DNA of 64,000 nucleotides. It comes from Cupriavidus respiraculi (GTDB lineage: Bacteria > Pseudomonadota > Gammaproteobacteria > Burkholderiales > Burkholderiaceae). The DNA lies in NCBI RefSeq assembly GCF_914271545.1, contig NZ_CAJZAH010000005.1, positions 124,001 through 188,000 on the forward strand, read 5' to 3'. Position numbers and translations under genes: made by a program. Shown in pieces: positions 46,051-57,225 of this stretch (positions are counted from its first letter, which is position 1; the number at the start of each line of letters is the position of its first letter). The notes under the pieces are model-generated. The model did no database searches. It was not told where the DNA came from and saw only the letters and a program-made list of their open reading frames with translations.

Positions 46051-46613
46051 CCGCGGCGGCCGGGGACAGCGGCATGCGCGCGGGCGCCGGTGCGATGCCG
46101 GGCGCGGCATGGCCCGCCGTGCCGCGCATGCCCGAATTGCCAGCGGGCTGGCGGCTGGGCCGGATGAGCGCGCTCGATGTCGAGGCGGTCAGCGAGATCG
46201 AGGCGCGGGCCTATCCCTTCCCGTGGACGCGCGCCAATTTCGAGAACTCGGTCAAGGCCGGCCACCTCGGCCTGACGCTGCGCGATCCGGCCGGCGCGCT
46301 GGTCGGCTACGCGGTGCTGATGCCCGTGGTCGACGAAATGCATCTGCTCAATATCACCATCGACCCGCGGCGGCAGCGCCAGGGCCATGGGCGCCTGCTG
46401 CTGTCCCTGGCGCTGGCCACGTCGGAGGATCATCGCTTGCCCACCATGCTGCTCGAAGTGCGGCCGTCCAACACCGCCGCGCTGGCCTTGTACCGAGAGG
46501 CCGGGTTTGCCGAGATCGGCCGCCGCAAGGGCTACTACCCGGCGGGCGCGCAGCAGCGCGAGGACGCGCTGGTGCTGCGCCGCAGCTGGGCCGGCGGGGA
46601 GGGCGCGCCATGA
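46047..46613 (+). CDS. rimI: Ribosomal protein S18 N-acetyltransferase RimI
   Basis: A 188-residue GNAT acetyltransferase. The acetyl-CoA loop is RRQRQGHGRLLL, preceded by EMHLLNITIDP; FPWTRANFENSVKAGH and the C-terminal YREAGFAEIGRRKGYYP are RimI signatures. The GTG at 46047 overlaps the tsaB stop (GTGA); ATGs at 46074 and 46095 are shorter alternatives that remove an Ala/Gly-rich leader. tsaB-rimI adjacency is widespread. Confidence 0.92.
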   Translation: MTAAAGDSGMRAGAGAMPGAAWPAVPRMPELPAGWRLGRMSALDVEAVSEIEARAYPFPWTRANFENSVKAGHLGLTLRDPAGALVGYAVLMPVVDEMHLLNITIDPRRQRQGHGRLLLSLALATSEDHRLPTMLLEVRPSNTAALALYREAGFAEIGRRKGYYPAGAQQREDALVLRRSWAGGEGAP

Positions 46614-47413
46614 GCCGCCGCGCCCGTTTCCTGGAGGCGCTGGGCATCGGCGTCGAATGGGTGCCGCGCGGCGGCGCGCCCGACGCGCCGGACGCGCACG
46701 CGGAGCCGTCCGCCGTCGCGCTGGCCGCCGATGCCGCCGTGGCGGCCGAGGCGATCCCGGCCGCCGAAGCGGCCACCCACGACATGGCGGCCGCGGTGTC
46801 CATGCCCACGCCGCTGTCGCGCACCGCGCGCGAAGACGAGATCGCCGCGCTGGAATGGGCGCCGCTGCAGACGGCGGTGTCGGGCTGCATGGCCTGCCAG
46901 CTGTGCGAGACTCGCACGCAGACGGTGTTCGGCGTCGGCGACCCGCAGGCGGAGTGGATGCTGATCGGCGAGGCGCCCGGCGAGAACGAGGACCTGCGCG
47001 GCGAACCCTTCGTGGGGCAGGCCGGCAAGCTGCTCGACAACATGCTGGCGTCGCTGTCGCTCGCGCGCGGGCGCAATGTCTTCATTGCCAACGTGCTCAA
47101 GTGCCGGCCGCCCGGCAACCGCAATCCGGAGCCCGCCGAGGTCGAGCAGTGCGAGCCTTACCTGCGCCGGCAGATCGCGCTGATCCGGCCGAAGGTGATC
47201 GTGGTGCTCGGGCGCTTCGCCGCCCAGTCGTTGCTGCGCACGACCACGCCGATCGGCAAGCTGCGCGGCACCGTCCACCGCTACGAGGGCATTCCGGTGG
47301 TGGTGACGTATCACCCGGCCTACCTGCTGCGCACCCTGTCCGACAAGGCGCGCGCGTGGGAGGACCTGTGCCTGGCCCGGGAGGTCTACGACCGTGCGGG
47401 AGCCCAGGCCTGA
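46610..47413 (+). CDS. Family 4 uracil-DNA glycosylase
   Basis: A 267-residue base-excision repair enzyme with a [4Fe-4S] cluster. The cluster cysteines are probably Cys93, Cys96 (CMACQL), Cys165 (LKCRPPGNRNP) and Cys181; Cys99 is extra. Catalytic motif GEAPGENEDLRGEPFVG (about 120-136) and the late TYHPAYLLR are intact. Residues 25-65 form an Ala-rich linker not found in short family 4 enzymes, as often seen in betaproteobacteria. The ATG overlaps the rimI stop by 4 nt. Confidence 0.93.
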   Translation: MSRRARFLEALGIGVEWVPRGGAPDAPDAHAEPSAVALAADAAVAAEAIPAAEAATHDMAAAVSMPTPLSRTAREDEIAALEWAPLQTAVSGCMACQLCETRTQTVFGVGDPQAEWMLIGEAPGENEDLRGEPFVGQAGKLLDNMLASLSLARGRNVFIANVLKCRPPGNRNPEPAEVEQCEPYLRRQIALIRPKVIVVLGRFAAQSLLRTTTPIGKLRGTVHRYEGIPVVVTYHPAYLLRTLSDKARAWEDLCLAREVYDRAGAQA

Positions 47414-48530
47414 GTTCGCGGCGCTGACCGGCGGCCCGGTGTCCGGGGCGCCGCTGTGGCGCGTCGCGCCGTCGCAGCGCGTGCGCGACCTGGCGTGGTG
47501 CACGCTGTCGCCCGGCCTGCTGAGCAGCCTGAGCCTGGCCGTCGGCGCGGCCGGCGACAGCCACGGCGCGGCGCTCGCGCGCTGGCCCGTGGCGGCCGCT
47601 GCGGCATGGGAGCGGTGGCTGCGCGCCGCCGACCCGCGCGATCTTCCCCCCACCATCGAGGAACTGGCCGCGGCCTACGCCGGCGGCGAACCGTCGAACG
47701 GCCGCAGCCTCCGGCTCGGCCGGCATGCGGAATCGCTGCTGCATTTCGCGCTGGAGCGCGTCAGCGGGCTGCGCCTGGTGGCGTTCAACCTGCCGGTGCG
47801 GCGCGCGGGCGCGCGCGGGGTGCAGACGCTGGGCGAGCTCGATTTCGTCTGGCGCGATCTGGCCAGCGGGCAGACCGTGCACTGGGAGATGGCGGCCAAG
47901 TTCTACCTGCTGGTGCCGCCCGAAGGCCCCGGGCCGGACGGCGCCACCGGGGCGCCCTGGCTGCGCAATTTCGTCGGGCCCAACCTGGTGGACCGGCTGG
48001 CGGACAAGCTGGAGCACATCGTGCGGCGGCAGCTGCCGCTGTCGCACACGCCGGAAGCGCAGGCGGTGCTGGGCGCGCCGGTCGATCGCAGCGAGGTCTA
48101 TCTGCTGGGCTGGCTGTTCTATCCGGACGGCGTCGAGCCGCCCGAGGCCGCGGCGCACGGGCTGGCGCCCGATCATCTGCGGGGCTGGTGGTCGACGCTG
48201 GAGGGGTGGGCCGAGCGCGTGGCGCGCCGGTCCGGCGGCTCGCCCGGCACGCGCTGGCACCGGCTGCCGCGCTCGCGCTGGATGTCGCCCGCCGTGGTGG
48301 CAGGAGCGGATACCGAAAGTTTCGAGGACGTGCGCGCCGCGCTGGCCGAGCGCTTCGCCGACTCGCACGAGGAGCGCGGCTGGCGCCGGGAGACGCCGGT
48401 GATGCTGTGCGAACTGGAGCCGGCGGCGGACGGCCCGGGGCTGTGGCGCGAACGTTCGCGCGGCTTCGTGGTGCCGCCGGGCTGGCGGGAGCGGGCCCGC
48501 CAGCGGGTCGCCCAGGAGGCGCCGCGCTAG
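47394..48530 (+). CDS. DUF1853 family protein, possible PD-(D/E)XK nuclease fold
   Basis: A 378-residue protein of the DUF1853 family. The segment GELDFVWRD followed about 14 residues later by HWEMAAKFYL has the Asp…Glu-x3-Lys spacing of PD-(D/E)XK nuclease cores, so a nucleic-acid role is possible but unproven. LGRHAESLLHFALE upstream may supply the conserved helix Glu. The GTG at 47394 lies inside the end of udg (20-nt overlap) with GGGAGG upstream. It is the last gene of tsaB-rimI-udg-DUF1853. Confidence 0.8.
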   Translation: MREPRPEFAALTGGPVSGAPLWRVAPSQRVRDLAWCTLSPGLLSSLSLAVGAAGDSHGAALARWPVAAAAAWERWLRAADPRDLPPTIEELAAAYAGGEPSNGRSLRLGRHAESLLHFALERVSGLRLVAFNLPVRRAGARGVQTLGELDFVWRDLASGQTVHWEMAAKFYLLVPPEGPGPDGATGAPWLRNFVGPNLVDRLADKLEHIVRRQLPLSHTPEAQAVLGAPVDRSEVYLLGWLFYPDGVEPPEAAAHGLAPDHLRGWWSTLEGWAERVARRSGGSPGTRWHRLPRSRWMSPAVVAGADTESFEDVRAALAERFADSHEERGWRRETPVMLCELEPAADGPGLWRERSRGFVVPPGWRERARQRVAQEAPR

Positions 48531-48558
48531 CGCCGGCGCGCGCCCGCAAACGGGGGCA

Positions 48559-49878
48559 TCAGTGGTGCTTGTCCTCGCCGATCATGGCCAGCGAGTTGAA
48601 GGTGCGCACGTTGTAGCGGTGCTGGCGCATCACCAGCAGCATGGTGCCGCAGACGAACAGCCCGAAGGCGACGATGACGATGCCGATCGGCACGTTCAGC
48701 TTGATCAGCAGCGCGTACAGGCACAGCATCAGCAGCACCGAGACGTTCTCGTTGAAGTTCTGCACGGCGATCGAGTGGCCGGCCGACAGCAGCACATGGC
48801 CGCGGTGCTGCAGCAGCGCGTTCATCGGCACCACGAAGTAGCCCGACATCGCGCCCACGATCATCAGGAACACATAGGCGATCGCCATATACAGCTGCAT
48901 CGTGATGCCGGCGAACTGCAGCGTCACGTGGGGCAGGGTGTCCTTGGTATAGAAGGCCATCAGCATCACCACGGCGCCCATGGCCACGCCGAACGGCAGC
49001 ACCGACAGCGACTTGCGCAGCGGAATGCGCATGGCCGCCATGATGGCCCCGGCCGCCACGCCCACCGCCACCACGGCCTGCAGCAGCGCGCCCTGCGACA
49101 GGTTCAGGCCCAGCGACTTCTCCGCCCACTTCAGGACGATGAACTGCAGCGTGGCGCCCGCGCCCCAGAACAGCGTGGTCACGGCCAGCGAGATCTGGCC
49201 CAGCTTGTCGCGCCACAGCGCGGTAAAGCAGTCGGCGAACTCGGCGATCAGCTTGATCGGGTTCTTTTCCTGCTGCGGATAGCGCGCGCCGGTATCGGGA
49301 ATGAACAGGTTGAAGATGGCGGCGATCACGTAGAACAGCATGATCACGACCATGGCGGCCTCGGCCGGCGTCGTGATGCCGGTATCGATGAAGGGCAGGT
49401 CCAGCGCCAGCATCATCGAGGACAGGTGCACCGAGATCAGCGCGCCGCCCACGACCGTGCCCAGGATGATGGAGCCCACCGTGAGCCCCTCGATCCAGCC
49501 ATTGGCGGCGACCAGCTTCTCGGCGGGCAGCAGTTCGGTCAGGATCCCGTACTTGGCCGGCGAATACGCCGCCGCGCCGAAGCCGACGATGCCGTAGGCC
49601 AGCAGCGGATGCAGGCCGAACATCATGATGGAACAGCCGACGATCTTGATCGTATTGGTGATGAACATCACCTTGCCCTTGGGCATGGAGTCGGCGAAGG
49701 CGCCGACGAAAGCGGCGAGCACGACATAGGACAAGACGAAGAACAGCTTGAGCAGCGGGGTCATCCACTGCGGGGAATGCAATTCGGCAAGAAGGGCGAT
49801 GGCGGCGATGAGCAGAGCGTTGTCGGCCAGCGAGGAGAAAAACTGCGCGGCCATGATGGTGTAAAAACCCTTCTTCAT
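48559..49878 (-). CDS. lplT: Lysophospholipid transporter LplT
   Basis: A 439-residue MFS flippase that moves lysophospholipids inward across the inner membrane for re-acylation. It begins MKKGFYTIMAAQFFSSLADNALL and has KGKVMFITNTIKIVGC, YSPAKYGILTELLP and about twelve hydrophobic segments. The acyltransferase Aas often fused or adjacent is not next to it. The start at 49878 matches homologs. It is divergent from alr and convergent with DUF1853 (28 bp). Confidence 0.93.
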   Translation of the reverse strand: MKKGFYTIMAAQFFSSLADNALLIAAIALLAELHSPQWMTPLLKLFFVLSYVVLAAFVGAFADSMPKGKVMFITNTIKIVGCSIMMFGLHPLLAYGIVGFGAAAYSPAKYGILTELLPAEKLVAANGWIEGLTVGSIILGTVVGGALISVHLSSMMLALDLPFIDTGITTPAEAAMVVIMLFYVIAAIFNLFIPDTGARYPQQEKNPIKLIAEFADCFTALWRDKLGQISLAVTTLFWGAGATLQFIVLKWAEKSLGLNLSQGALLQAVVAVGVAAGAIMAAMRIPLRKSLSVLPFGVAMGAVVMLMAFYTKDTLPHVTLQFAGITMQLYMAIAYVFLMIVGAMSGYFVVPMNALLQHRGHVLLSAGHSIAVQNFNENVSVLLMLCLYALLIKLNVPIGIVIVAFGLFVCGTMLLVMRQHRYNVRTFNSLAMIGEDKHH

Positions 49879-50276
49879 ACCTTCGACTCTGTCTCCATCA
49901 TTACCGTGCGAAACGGGCGCGCCGAGGCCGTCGAGTGCGGCTGGCATCGCCCGGAAGGAAGCTGGTGCGGCCGTCGCAAGGTGATTGGCCCTTCGCGCGC
50001 GCGGCTGTCTCTGGTTGTACCGGACCGGAGCTGTCATATTGCATCACTTTTAGAACATGGCCGGAACGTCCGGCTTTATATCACGAAAGTCAGGCATTTC
50101 CGAACATGGGCAGACCGCGTTTTTGACAAGCGGACCCCCTTTCGATTCCCGGCCCGGGCGAATGAATGTGTTCAAATAGCGGATGCCGGGCTGTCGTCGC
50201 TGCCCGGCGCGGCGCCCGGCGCCGTCCCGGTGCGCCGCCGATGCCGGCCCGCCGCGTTCCTTCCCTTCTCGATGCC
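49879..50276. other. Divergent control region between lplT and alr
   Basis: This 398-bp region has an AT-richer middle (about 50030-50180). It holds a small hairpin GCCGGA/TCCGGC (50060-50074) followed by TTTATAT, a perfect TTGACA (50123-50128) without a convincing -10 at 17 bp, and an AT-rich patch near 50160-50180. Promoters for both genes must lie here, but I cannot fix them. No third gene is seen. Confidence 0.4.
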
Positions 50277-51395
50277 ATGCCAAGACCGATTCACGCCGTC
50301 ATCCATCAGCCCGCCCTGGCCAACAATCTCGACGTGGTGCGCCGTTGCGCACCCGACGCGCGCGTATGGGCGGTGGTCAAGGCCAATGCCTACGGCCACG
50401 GCATCCGGCGCGCCTTCGCCGGGCTGCGGGGGGCCGACGGCTTCGGGCTGCTGGACCTGAACGAGGCGATCCTGCTGCGCGAGCTGGGATGGCAGGGTCC
50501 GATCCTGCTGCTGGAGGGCTTCTTCCAGCCGCAGGACGTGCCGCTGCTGGAGCAATACCGGCTGACGACCGCGGTGCACTGCGACGAACAGCTGCGGATG
50601 ATCGAGACGGCGCGCCCCAAGGGGCCGCTCGCCATCCAGCTCAAGCTCAATACCGGCATGAACCGGCTCGGCTTCCCCGCCGGCCAGTACCGCGCCGCGT
50701 GGGAGCGGGCCCGGACGCTGCCGGGCGTCGGCAGCATCGTCCACATGACCCACTTCTCGGATGCCGACGGCGCGCGCGGCATTGCTCACCAGCTGGAAGT
50801 GTTCGAGGCCGCCACGGCCAACCTGCCGGGGGAGGCGACCCTGTCCAACTCCGCGGCCACGCTCTGGCATCCGCAGGCGCACCGCGCCTGGGTGCGGCCC
50901 GGCATCGTGCTGTATGGCGGCTCGCCGACCGGCGTCGAGGCGGATGTCGCGCAGTTCGGCCTGCAGCCGGCGATGTCGCTGCACAGCGAACTGATTGCCG
51001 TGCAGGAACTGGCGGTGGGCGACACAGTGGGCTACGGCTCGCTGTTCCGGGCGGAGCGCCCGATGCGCATCGGTGTGGTCGCGTGCGGCTATGCCGACGG
51101 CTACCCCCGCCACGCGCCGGGCTGGGGCGACCAGCCGGCGCCGGTGCTGGTCGACGGCGTGCGCACCCACCTGGTGGGACGCGTGTCGATGGACATGCTG
51201 TGCGTGGATCTCACGCCATGCCCCAAGGCCCGCGTGGGCAGCCCCGTCACGCTGTGGGGCCAGGGCCTGCCGATCGACGACGTGGCGCTGGCCAGCGGCA
51301 CCGTGGGCTACGAGCTGATGTGCGCGCTGGCGCCGCGCGTGCCGGTCAGTGTCGCGACCATGTCGGCACCCGAGACCCGGGCCGAAGCACTCTGA
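50277..51395 (+). CDS. alr: Alanine racemase
   Basis: A 372-residue PLP enzyme interconverting L- and D-alanine for peptidoglycan. The PLP lysine is Lys35 ([12 protein letters not shown]), the catalytic Tyr is near residue 252 ([10 protein letters not shown]), and [12 protein letters not shown] and [12 protein letters not shown] are standard. The start at 50277 gives [14 protein letters not shown]; an ATG at 50272 is out of frame. radA follows after 49 bp. alr versus dadX cannot be decided without dadA nearby; none is present. Confidence 0.95.
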   Translation: MPRPIHAVIHQPALANNLDVVRRCAPDARVWAVVKANAYGHGIRRAFAGLRGADGFGLLDLNEAILLRELGWQGPILLLEGFFQPQDVPLLEQYRLTTAVHCDEQLRMIETARPKGPLAIQLKLNTGMNRLGFPAGQYRAAWERARTLPGVGSIVHMTHFSDADGARGIAHQLEVFEAATANLPGEATLSNSAATLWHPQAHRAWVRPGIVLYGGSPTGVEADVAQFGLQPAMSLHSELIAVQELAVGDTVGYGSLFRAERPMRIGVVACGYADGYPRHAPGWGDQPAPVLVDGVRTHLVGRVSMDMLCVDLTPCPKARVGSPVTLWGQGLPIDDVALASGTVGYELMCALAPRVPVSVATMSAPETRAEAL

Positions 51396-51444
51396 CGCCG
51401 CCCGCCCCGCGCGGGCGGTTCCCTTTTTCAAGCAAGGATTCCAG

Positions 51445-52806
51445 TTGGCGAAGTCCAAGACCGTCTATACCTGCACCGAATGCGGCGGCACCTCGCCGCG
51501 CTGGCAGGGCCAGTGCCCGCATTGCCAGCAATGGAACACCCTGGTGGAAACCGTGGCGGAAGCGCCGTCGGCCAAGCGCTTCCAGCCGCTGGCCAGCTCG
51601 GCCACCGTGCGCAAGCTGTCCGAGATCGACGCGGCCGACGTGCCGCGCTTTTCCAGCGGCATCGACGAATTCGACCGCGTGCTGGGCGGCGGCCTGGTCG
51701 CCGGCGGCGTGGTGCTGATCGGCGGCGACCCCGGCATCGGCAAGTCGACCCTGCTGCTGCAGGCGCTGGCCAATCTGGCGGCGTCGCGCCCCGTGCTCTA
51801 TGTCAGCGGCGAGGAATCGGGCGCGCAGATCGCGCTGCGGGCGCAGCGGCTGGGCATCGAAAGCCCCAGCCTGGGACTGCTGGCCGAGATCCAGCTGGAG
51901 AAGATCCAGGCCACGCTGGAGGCCGAGAAGCCCGAGGTGGCGGTGATCGACTCGATCCAGACCCTGTATTCGGAGGCGCTGACCTCCGCGCCCGGCTCGG
52001 TCGCGCAGGTGCGCGAGTGCGCGGCGCAACTGACGCGCATCGCCAAGAGCAGCGGCACCACCATCATCCTGGTCGGCCACGTGACCAAGGAGGGCAGCCT
52101 GGCCGGTCCGCGCGTGCTCGAGCATATCGTCGATACCGTGCTGTACTTCGAGGGCGACACGCACTCCTCGCACCGGCTGATCCGCGCGTTCAAGAACCGC
52201 TTCGGCGCGGTCAACGAACTGGGCGTGTTCGCGATGACCGAGCGCGGCCTGCGCGGCATCAGCAATCCGTCGGCGCTGTTCCTGTCGCAGCACGAGCAGA
52301 CCGTGGCGGGCTCCTGCGTGCTGGTGACGCAGGAGGGCTCGCGTCCGCTGCTGGTGGAGGTGCAGGCGCTGGTCGACACGGCCCACGTGCCCAATCCACG
52401 CCGGCTGGCGGTGGGCCTGGAGCAGAACCGGCTGGCGCTGCTGCTGGCGGTGCTGCACCGCCACGCGGGCATCGCCTGCTTCGACCAGGACGTGTTCCTG
52501 AACGCGGTGGGCGGAGTCAAGATCACCGAACCGGCGGCGGACCTGGCGGTGCTGCTGTCCATCCATTCCTCGATGCGCAACAAGCCGCTGCCGCGCGGCC
52601 TGGTGGTGTTCGGGGAGGTGGGGCTCGCCGGCGAAATCCGACCCAGCCCGCGCGGGCAGGACCGGCTCAAGGAGGCGGCCAAGCTGGGCTTCACGCAGGC
52701 GCTGATTCCCAAGGCCAACGCGCCCAAGCAGAAGATCGACGGGCTCGAGGTGATCGCGGTGGAGCGGATCGAGCAGGCCATCGACCGCGTGCGGCACCTG
52801 GAGTAG
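51445..52806 (+). CDS. radA: DNA repair protein RadA (Sms)
   Basis: A 453-residue RecA-like branch-migration ATPase. Order: zinc finger C10-x2-C13…C24-x2-C27, Walker A GGDPGIGKST (about 93-102), the RadA-specific FKNRFG motif near 250, and a C-terminal Lon-protease-like domain lacking the catalytic dyad. The start is TTG at 51445, with AAGGA 6 nt upstream and no usable ATG before the zinc finger. It is likely cotranscribed with alr. Confidence 0.96.
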   Translation: MAKSKTVYTCTECGGTSPRWQGQCPHCQQWNTLVETVAEAPSAKRFQPLASSATVRKLSEIDAADVPRFSSGIDEFDRVLGGGLVAGGVVLIGGDPGIGKSTLLLQALANLAASRPVLYVSGEESGAQIALRAQRLGIESPSLGLLAEIQLEKIQATLEAEKPEVAVIDSIQTLYSEALTSAPGSVAQVRECAAQLTRIAKSSGTTIILVGHVTKEGSLAGPRVLEHIVDTVLYFEGDTHSSHRLIRAFKNRFGAVNELGVFAMTERGLRGISNPSALFLSQHEQTVAGSCVLVTQEGSRPLLVEVQALVDTAHVPNPRRLAVGLEQNRLALLLAVLHRHAGIACFDQDVFLNAVGGVKITEPAADLAVLLSIHSSMRNKPLPRGLVVFGEVGLAGEIRPSPRGQDRLKEAAKLGFTQALIPKANAPKQKIDGLEVIAVERIEQAIDRVRHLE

Positions 52807-52819
52807 TCCGCCGGGGGCT

Positions 52820-53233
52820 TCAGCCGGTGCCCGAGCCGTTGATGAAATCCTCGGCAATGGCCCCGCACAGGCACGCCAGCATCGCTACCGTCGAGGCGAC
52901 CAGCCAGCGCACCGTCGTGCGGTACTCGTGCACGTCGTCGTCCTCGACCCGCAGCGAGCGGAACAGCGCGACGATCTGCAGCACGACTGCGGCCACCAGC
53001 GAGACCGCCACCAGCAGCGAGCCCAGGTTCCATTCGCCGGGGCTCTCGAAGCCCCAGAAGCGCCAGAACGCCAGCGAGAAGCCGAGCAGCACCGAGATGG
53101 CGGTGATGATGCCCTGGCGGTAGCCGACCGGCAGCGGCCGGGGTTCCGGCGCCGCAGGCGGCAACGGCGACGAGCGGGGCGGGGCGGCGGGAGCGGCGGG
53201 CTTGGCGGTTCGGGTCGATGGCAGCGGTCGCAT
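52820..53233 (-). CDS. Small membrane protein of unknown function
   Basis: A 137-residue protein I do not recognise. Residues 1-35 are Pro/Ala-rich and cytoplasmic-like. Three hydrophobic segments follow: about 40-58 (ITAISVLLGFSLAFWRFWGF), 70-90 (LLVAVSLVAAVVLQIVALF) and 108-126 (WLVASTVAMLACLCGAI). A charged loop (RSLRVEDDDVHEYRTT) lies between the last two. GGAAACG precedes the ATG at 53233. It is convergent with radA with a 13-bp gap and divergent from dsbB. Confidence 0.72.
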   Translation of the reverse strand: MRPLPSTRTAKPAAPAAPPRSSPLPPAAPEPRPLPVGYRQGIITAISVLLGFSLAFWRFWGFESPGEWNLGSLLVAVSLVAAVVLQIVALFRSLRVEDDDVHEYRTTVRWLVASTVAMLACLCGAIAEDFINGSGTG

Positions 53234-53458
53234 TGGCGTTTCCCAGGGCTGGGTGGCACATATGGCGGGCCATTGTTCTCGTCCGGCTCGTCGAGGGCAA
53301 CCTCCCACGCGGCGCTTGCGGCAATCGGCCGCAAGCCCGTGCGTGCCGTGCAATGCCCCCGTGGCCTGCCGGGTCGCCAAAATCGGTAATAATGCGCGTC
53401 TGCGTCGGACCGCCTTCCCGGCGTGTCCGGCCACGAACCGGATCCCATCTCGCCAGCC

Positions 53459-53944
53459 ATGCAAGCCAATTCCCGTGCCTTTTTCCTGTTGATCGCCCTG
53501 GTGTCGTTCGGGCTCGTGGGCTATGCCCTGTACCTGCAGCATGCCAAGGGCTACGAGCCGTGCCCGCTTTGCGTGATGCAACGCTTCGCCTTCGTGGCGA
53601 TCGGGTTCTTCTGCCTGCTGGCGGCGGCCGCGCAGAACACGCGCAGCCTGTGGCAAGGGCTGGGCATGCTCAGCGGCGTGGCGGGCATCGCGGTGGCGGG
53701 CTATCACGTGTCCCTGCTGCTGAACCCGAAGGCAAGCTGCGGCATCGACCCGCTGGAGAACTGGGTCAATGCGCTGCCCACCGCCCGCGTGCTGCCGCAA
53801 CTGTTTCGCTCGGACGGCCTGTGCACGGCGCCGCTGCCGCCGGTGCTGGGCCTGTCCATTCCCGCGTGGTCGCTGATCTGGCTGGTGCTGCTGACCGGCA
53901 CGCTGGTCGTCGGCCTGATCCGCCGCGAGAAGAATTACCGCTGA
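53459..53944 (+). CDS. dsbB: Disulfide bond formation protein DsbB
   Basis: A 161-residue four-helix inner-membrane quinone reductase that reoxidises DsbA. The first redox pair is Cys35-Cys38 (EPCPLCVMQRF), the second Cys94 (KASCGIDP) and Cys122 (DGLCTAP), both facing the periplasm. The ATG at 53459 gives the usual short N-terminus; an in-frame 53423 start is unlikely. A TAATAAT element lies at 53387-53393. dsbA is not adjacent. Confidence 0.95.
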   Translation: MQANSRAFFLLIALVSFGLVGYALYLQHAKGYEPCPLCVMQRFAFVAIGFFCLLAAAAQNTRSLWQGLGMLSGVAGIAVAGYHVSLLLNPKASCGIDPLENWVNALPTARVLPQLFRSDGLCTAPLPPVLGLSIPAWSLIWLVLLTGTLVVGLIRREKNYR

Positions 53945-54076
53945 CGGGAATCCCGCATGCGGGCATGACGCGGCCTGGCGCCGCCATGCCGCGGCCGGCA
54001 AGCGCCGGCTCCCGTCCCGCTCACCACCCATGCAGCATGCCGCCCGCCGGCAGCAGCCGGCGCCGCGCGCGCATGC

Positions 54077-55939
<1,863 letters not shown>

Positions 55940-56041
55940 GGCGGCTGCGCACGGCGCAAGGTCCGGCCGGCGGCGGGGCGGGGCCGGCACGCTCCATCAC
56001 GCCGTGATACATTGGCGCCTTCCTTTTTTCGCTCGCCCCAG

Positions 56042-57184
56042 ATGTGGTCTTCCCTTATCGCCGCCACCGGCGGCCGGTTGTCGGGAGTCGTGTCGGCCTT
56101 GCTGCCCGGCTTCCTGCCGGCGGCCGTGGCCCCGGCCCGGCACGAACGTATCAAGAGCTGCGTCGGCGCGCTGCTCGGCCTGTTTCTCACCGAATGGCTG
56201 TGCCGGCAGGCCCTGGGTGCCTTCAACCCGTGGTTCATCGCCCCGATGGGCGCCTCCGCGGTGCTGCTGTTCGCCGTGCCGTCCAGCCCGCTCGCGCAGC
56301 CGTGGTCCATCATCGGCGGCAACCTGGTATCGGCGGTGGTGGGCGTGGCCTGCGCGCGCTGGATTCCCGATCCCGGGCTGGCGGCCGCCTGCGCCGTGTC
56401 TCTGGCCATCGCGGCGATGTTCGCGCTGCGCTGCGTCCACCCGCCGGGCGGCGCGGTGGCGGTGACCGCGGTGTTCGGCGGGGCCGCCGTCACCAAGCTG
56501 GGCTTCGCCTTCGCGGTGTTCCCGGTGGCCGTCAACTCCATGCTGATGCTGGTGGTCGCGCTGATCTTCAATAACGCGATGCGCCGGCGCTACCCGCACC
56601 GGCCGCACGAGCAGGGCAATATCCACCGCACCGCCGATCCGATGCCGGCCGACCGCATCGGCTTCAACCGCGCCGACCTCGACGCCGTGCTGGAGGCGCG
56701 CGGCGAATTTCTCGACATCGACCCGGAAGACCTCGAGGACATTCTCGTGGCCGCCGAACTGCGCGCCTATCGCCGGCGTTTCGGCGAGGTGCGCGTGGCC
56801 GACATCATGTCGCGCGACGTGGTGGCGATCGACGCGGACCGGCGTATCGGCGAGGCGTGGAAGCTGCTCAGTACGCACCGGCTGCAATCGCTGCCCGTGA
56901 TATCGCGGGCGCATGGACGCCTGGTGGGCATCGTGACGCTGGCCGATCTGGTGACCACGCAGCGCGGCGGCACCGGCCTGCTGCGCGACGGCATCGTGCG
57001 CGACGTGATGATGACCCGCGTGCCGGTGGCGCTGCCGGACCAGCCGATGGTGGAACTGGCGCGCAGCCTGCTGGAACAGGGGCTGCACCATATGCCCGTG
57101 GTGGACGAGCGGCACAGCCTGATCGGGATGGTGACGCAGTCGGACCTGATCGGGGCGTTGATCAGGGCGCGGGTGGAGGGATAG
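56042..57184 (+). CDS. HPP-family membrane protein with two CBS domains
   Basis: A 380-residue protein. The N-terminal HPP domain (about 25-180) has four to five hydrophobic segments and the motif CVHPPGGAVA that names the family; NPWFIAPMGASAVLLFA is also conserved. A linker leads to a CBS pair (about 255-370; VRVADIMSRDVVAI and VRDVMMTRVPVALPDQP). Relatives are implicated in nitrite or small-anion transport with adenylate-type sensing by CBS. A -10-like TACATT overlaps a possible TTG start at 56012, so the ATG at 56042 is preferred. Confidence 0.83.
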   Translation: MWSSLIAATGGRLSGVVSALLPGFLPAAVAPARHERIKSCVGALLGLFLTEWLCRQALGAFNPWFIAPMGASAVLLFAVPSSPLAQPWSIIGGNLVSAVVGVACARWIPDPGLAAACAVSLAIAAMFALRCVHPPGGAVAVTAVFGGAAVTKLGFAFAVFPVAVNSMLMLVVALIFNNAMRRRYPHRPHEQGNIHRTADPMPADRIGFNRADLDAVLEARGEFLDIDPEDLEDILVAAELRAYRRRFGEVRVADIMSRDVVAIDADRRIGEAWKLLSTHRLQSLPVISRAHGRLVGIVTLADLVTTQRGGTGLLRDGIVRDVMMTRVPVALPDQPMVELARSLLEQGLHHMPVVDERHSLIGMVTQSDLIGALIRARVEG

Positions 57185-57225
57185 GTTTTTCTTGGTTTGC
57201 CGAAGCCACCACCGCCGAAATCACC

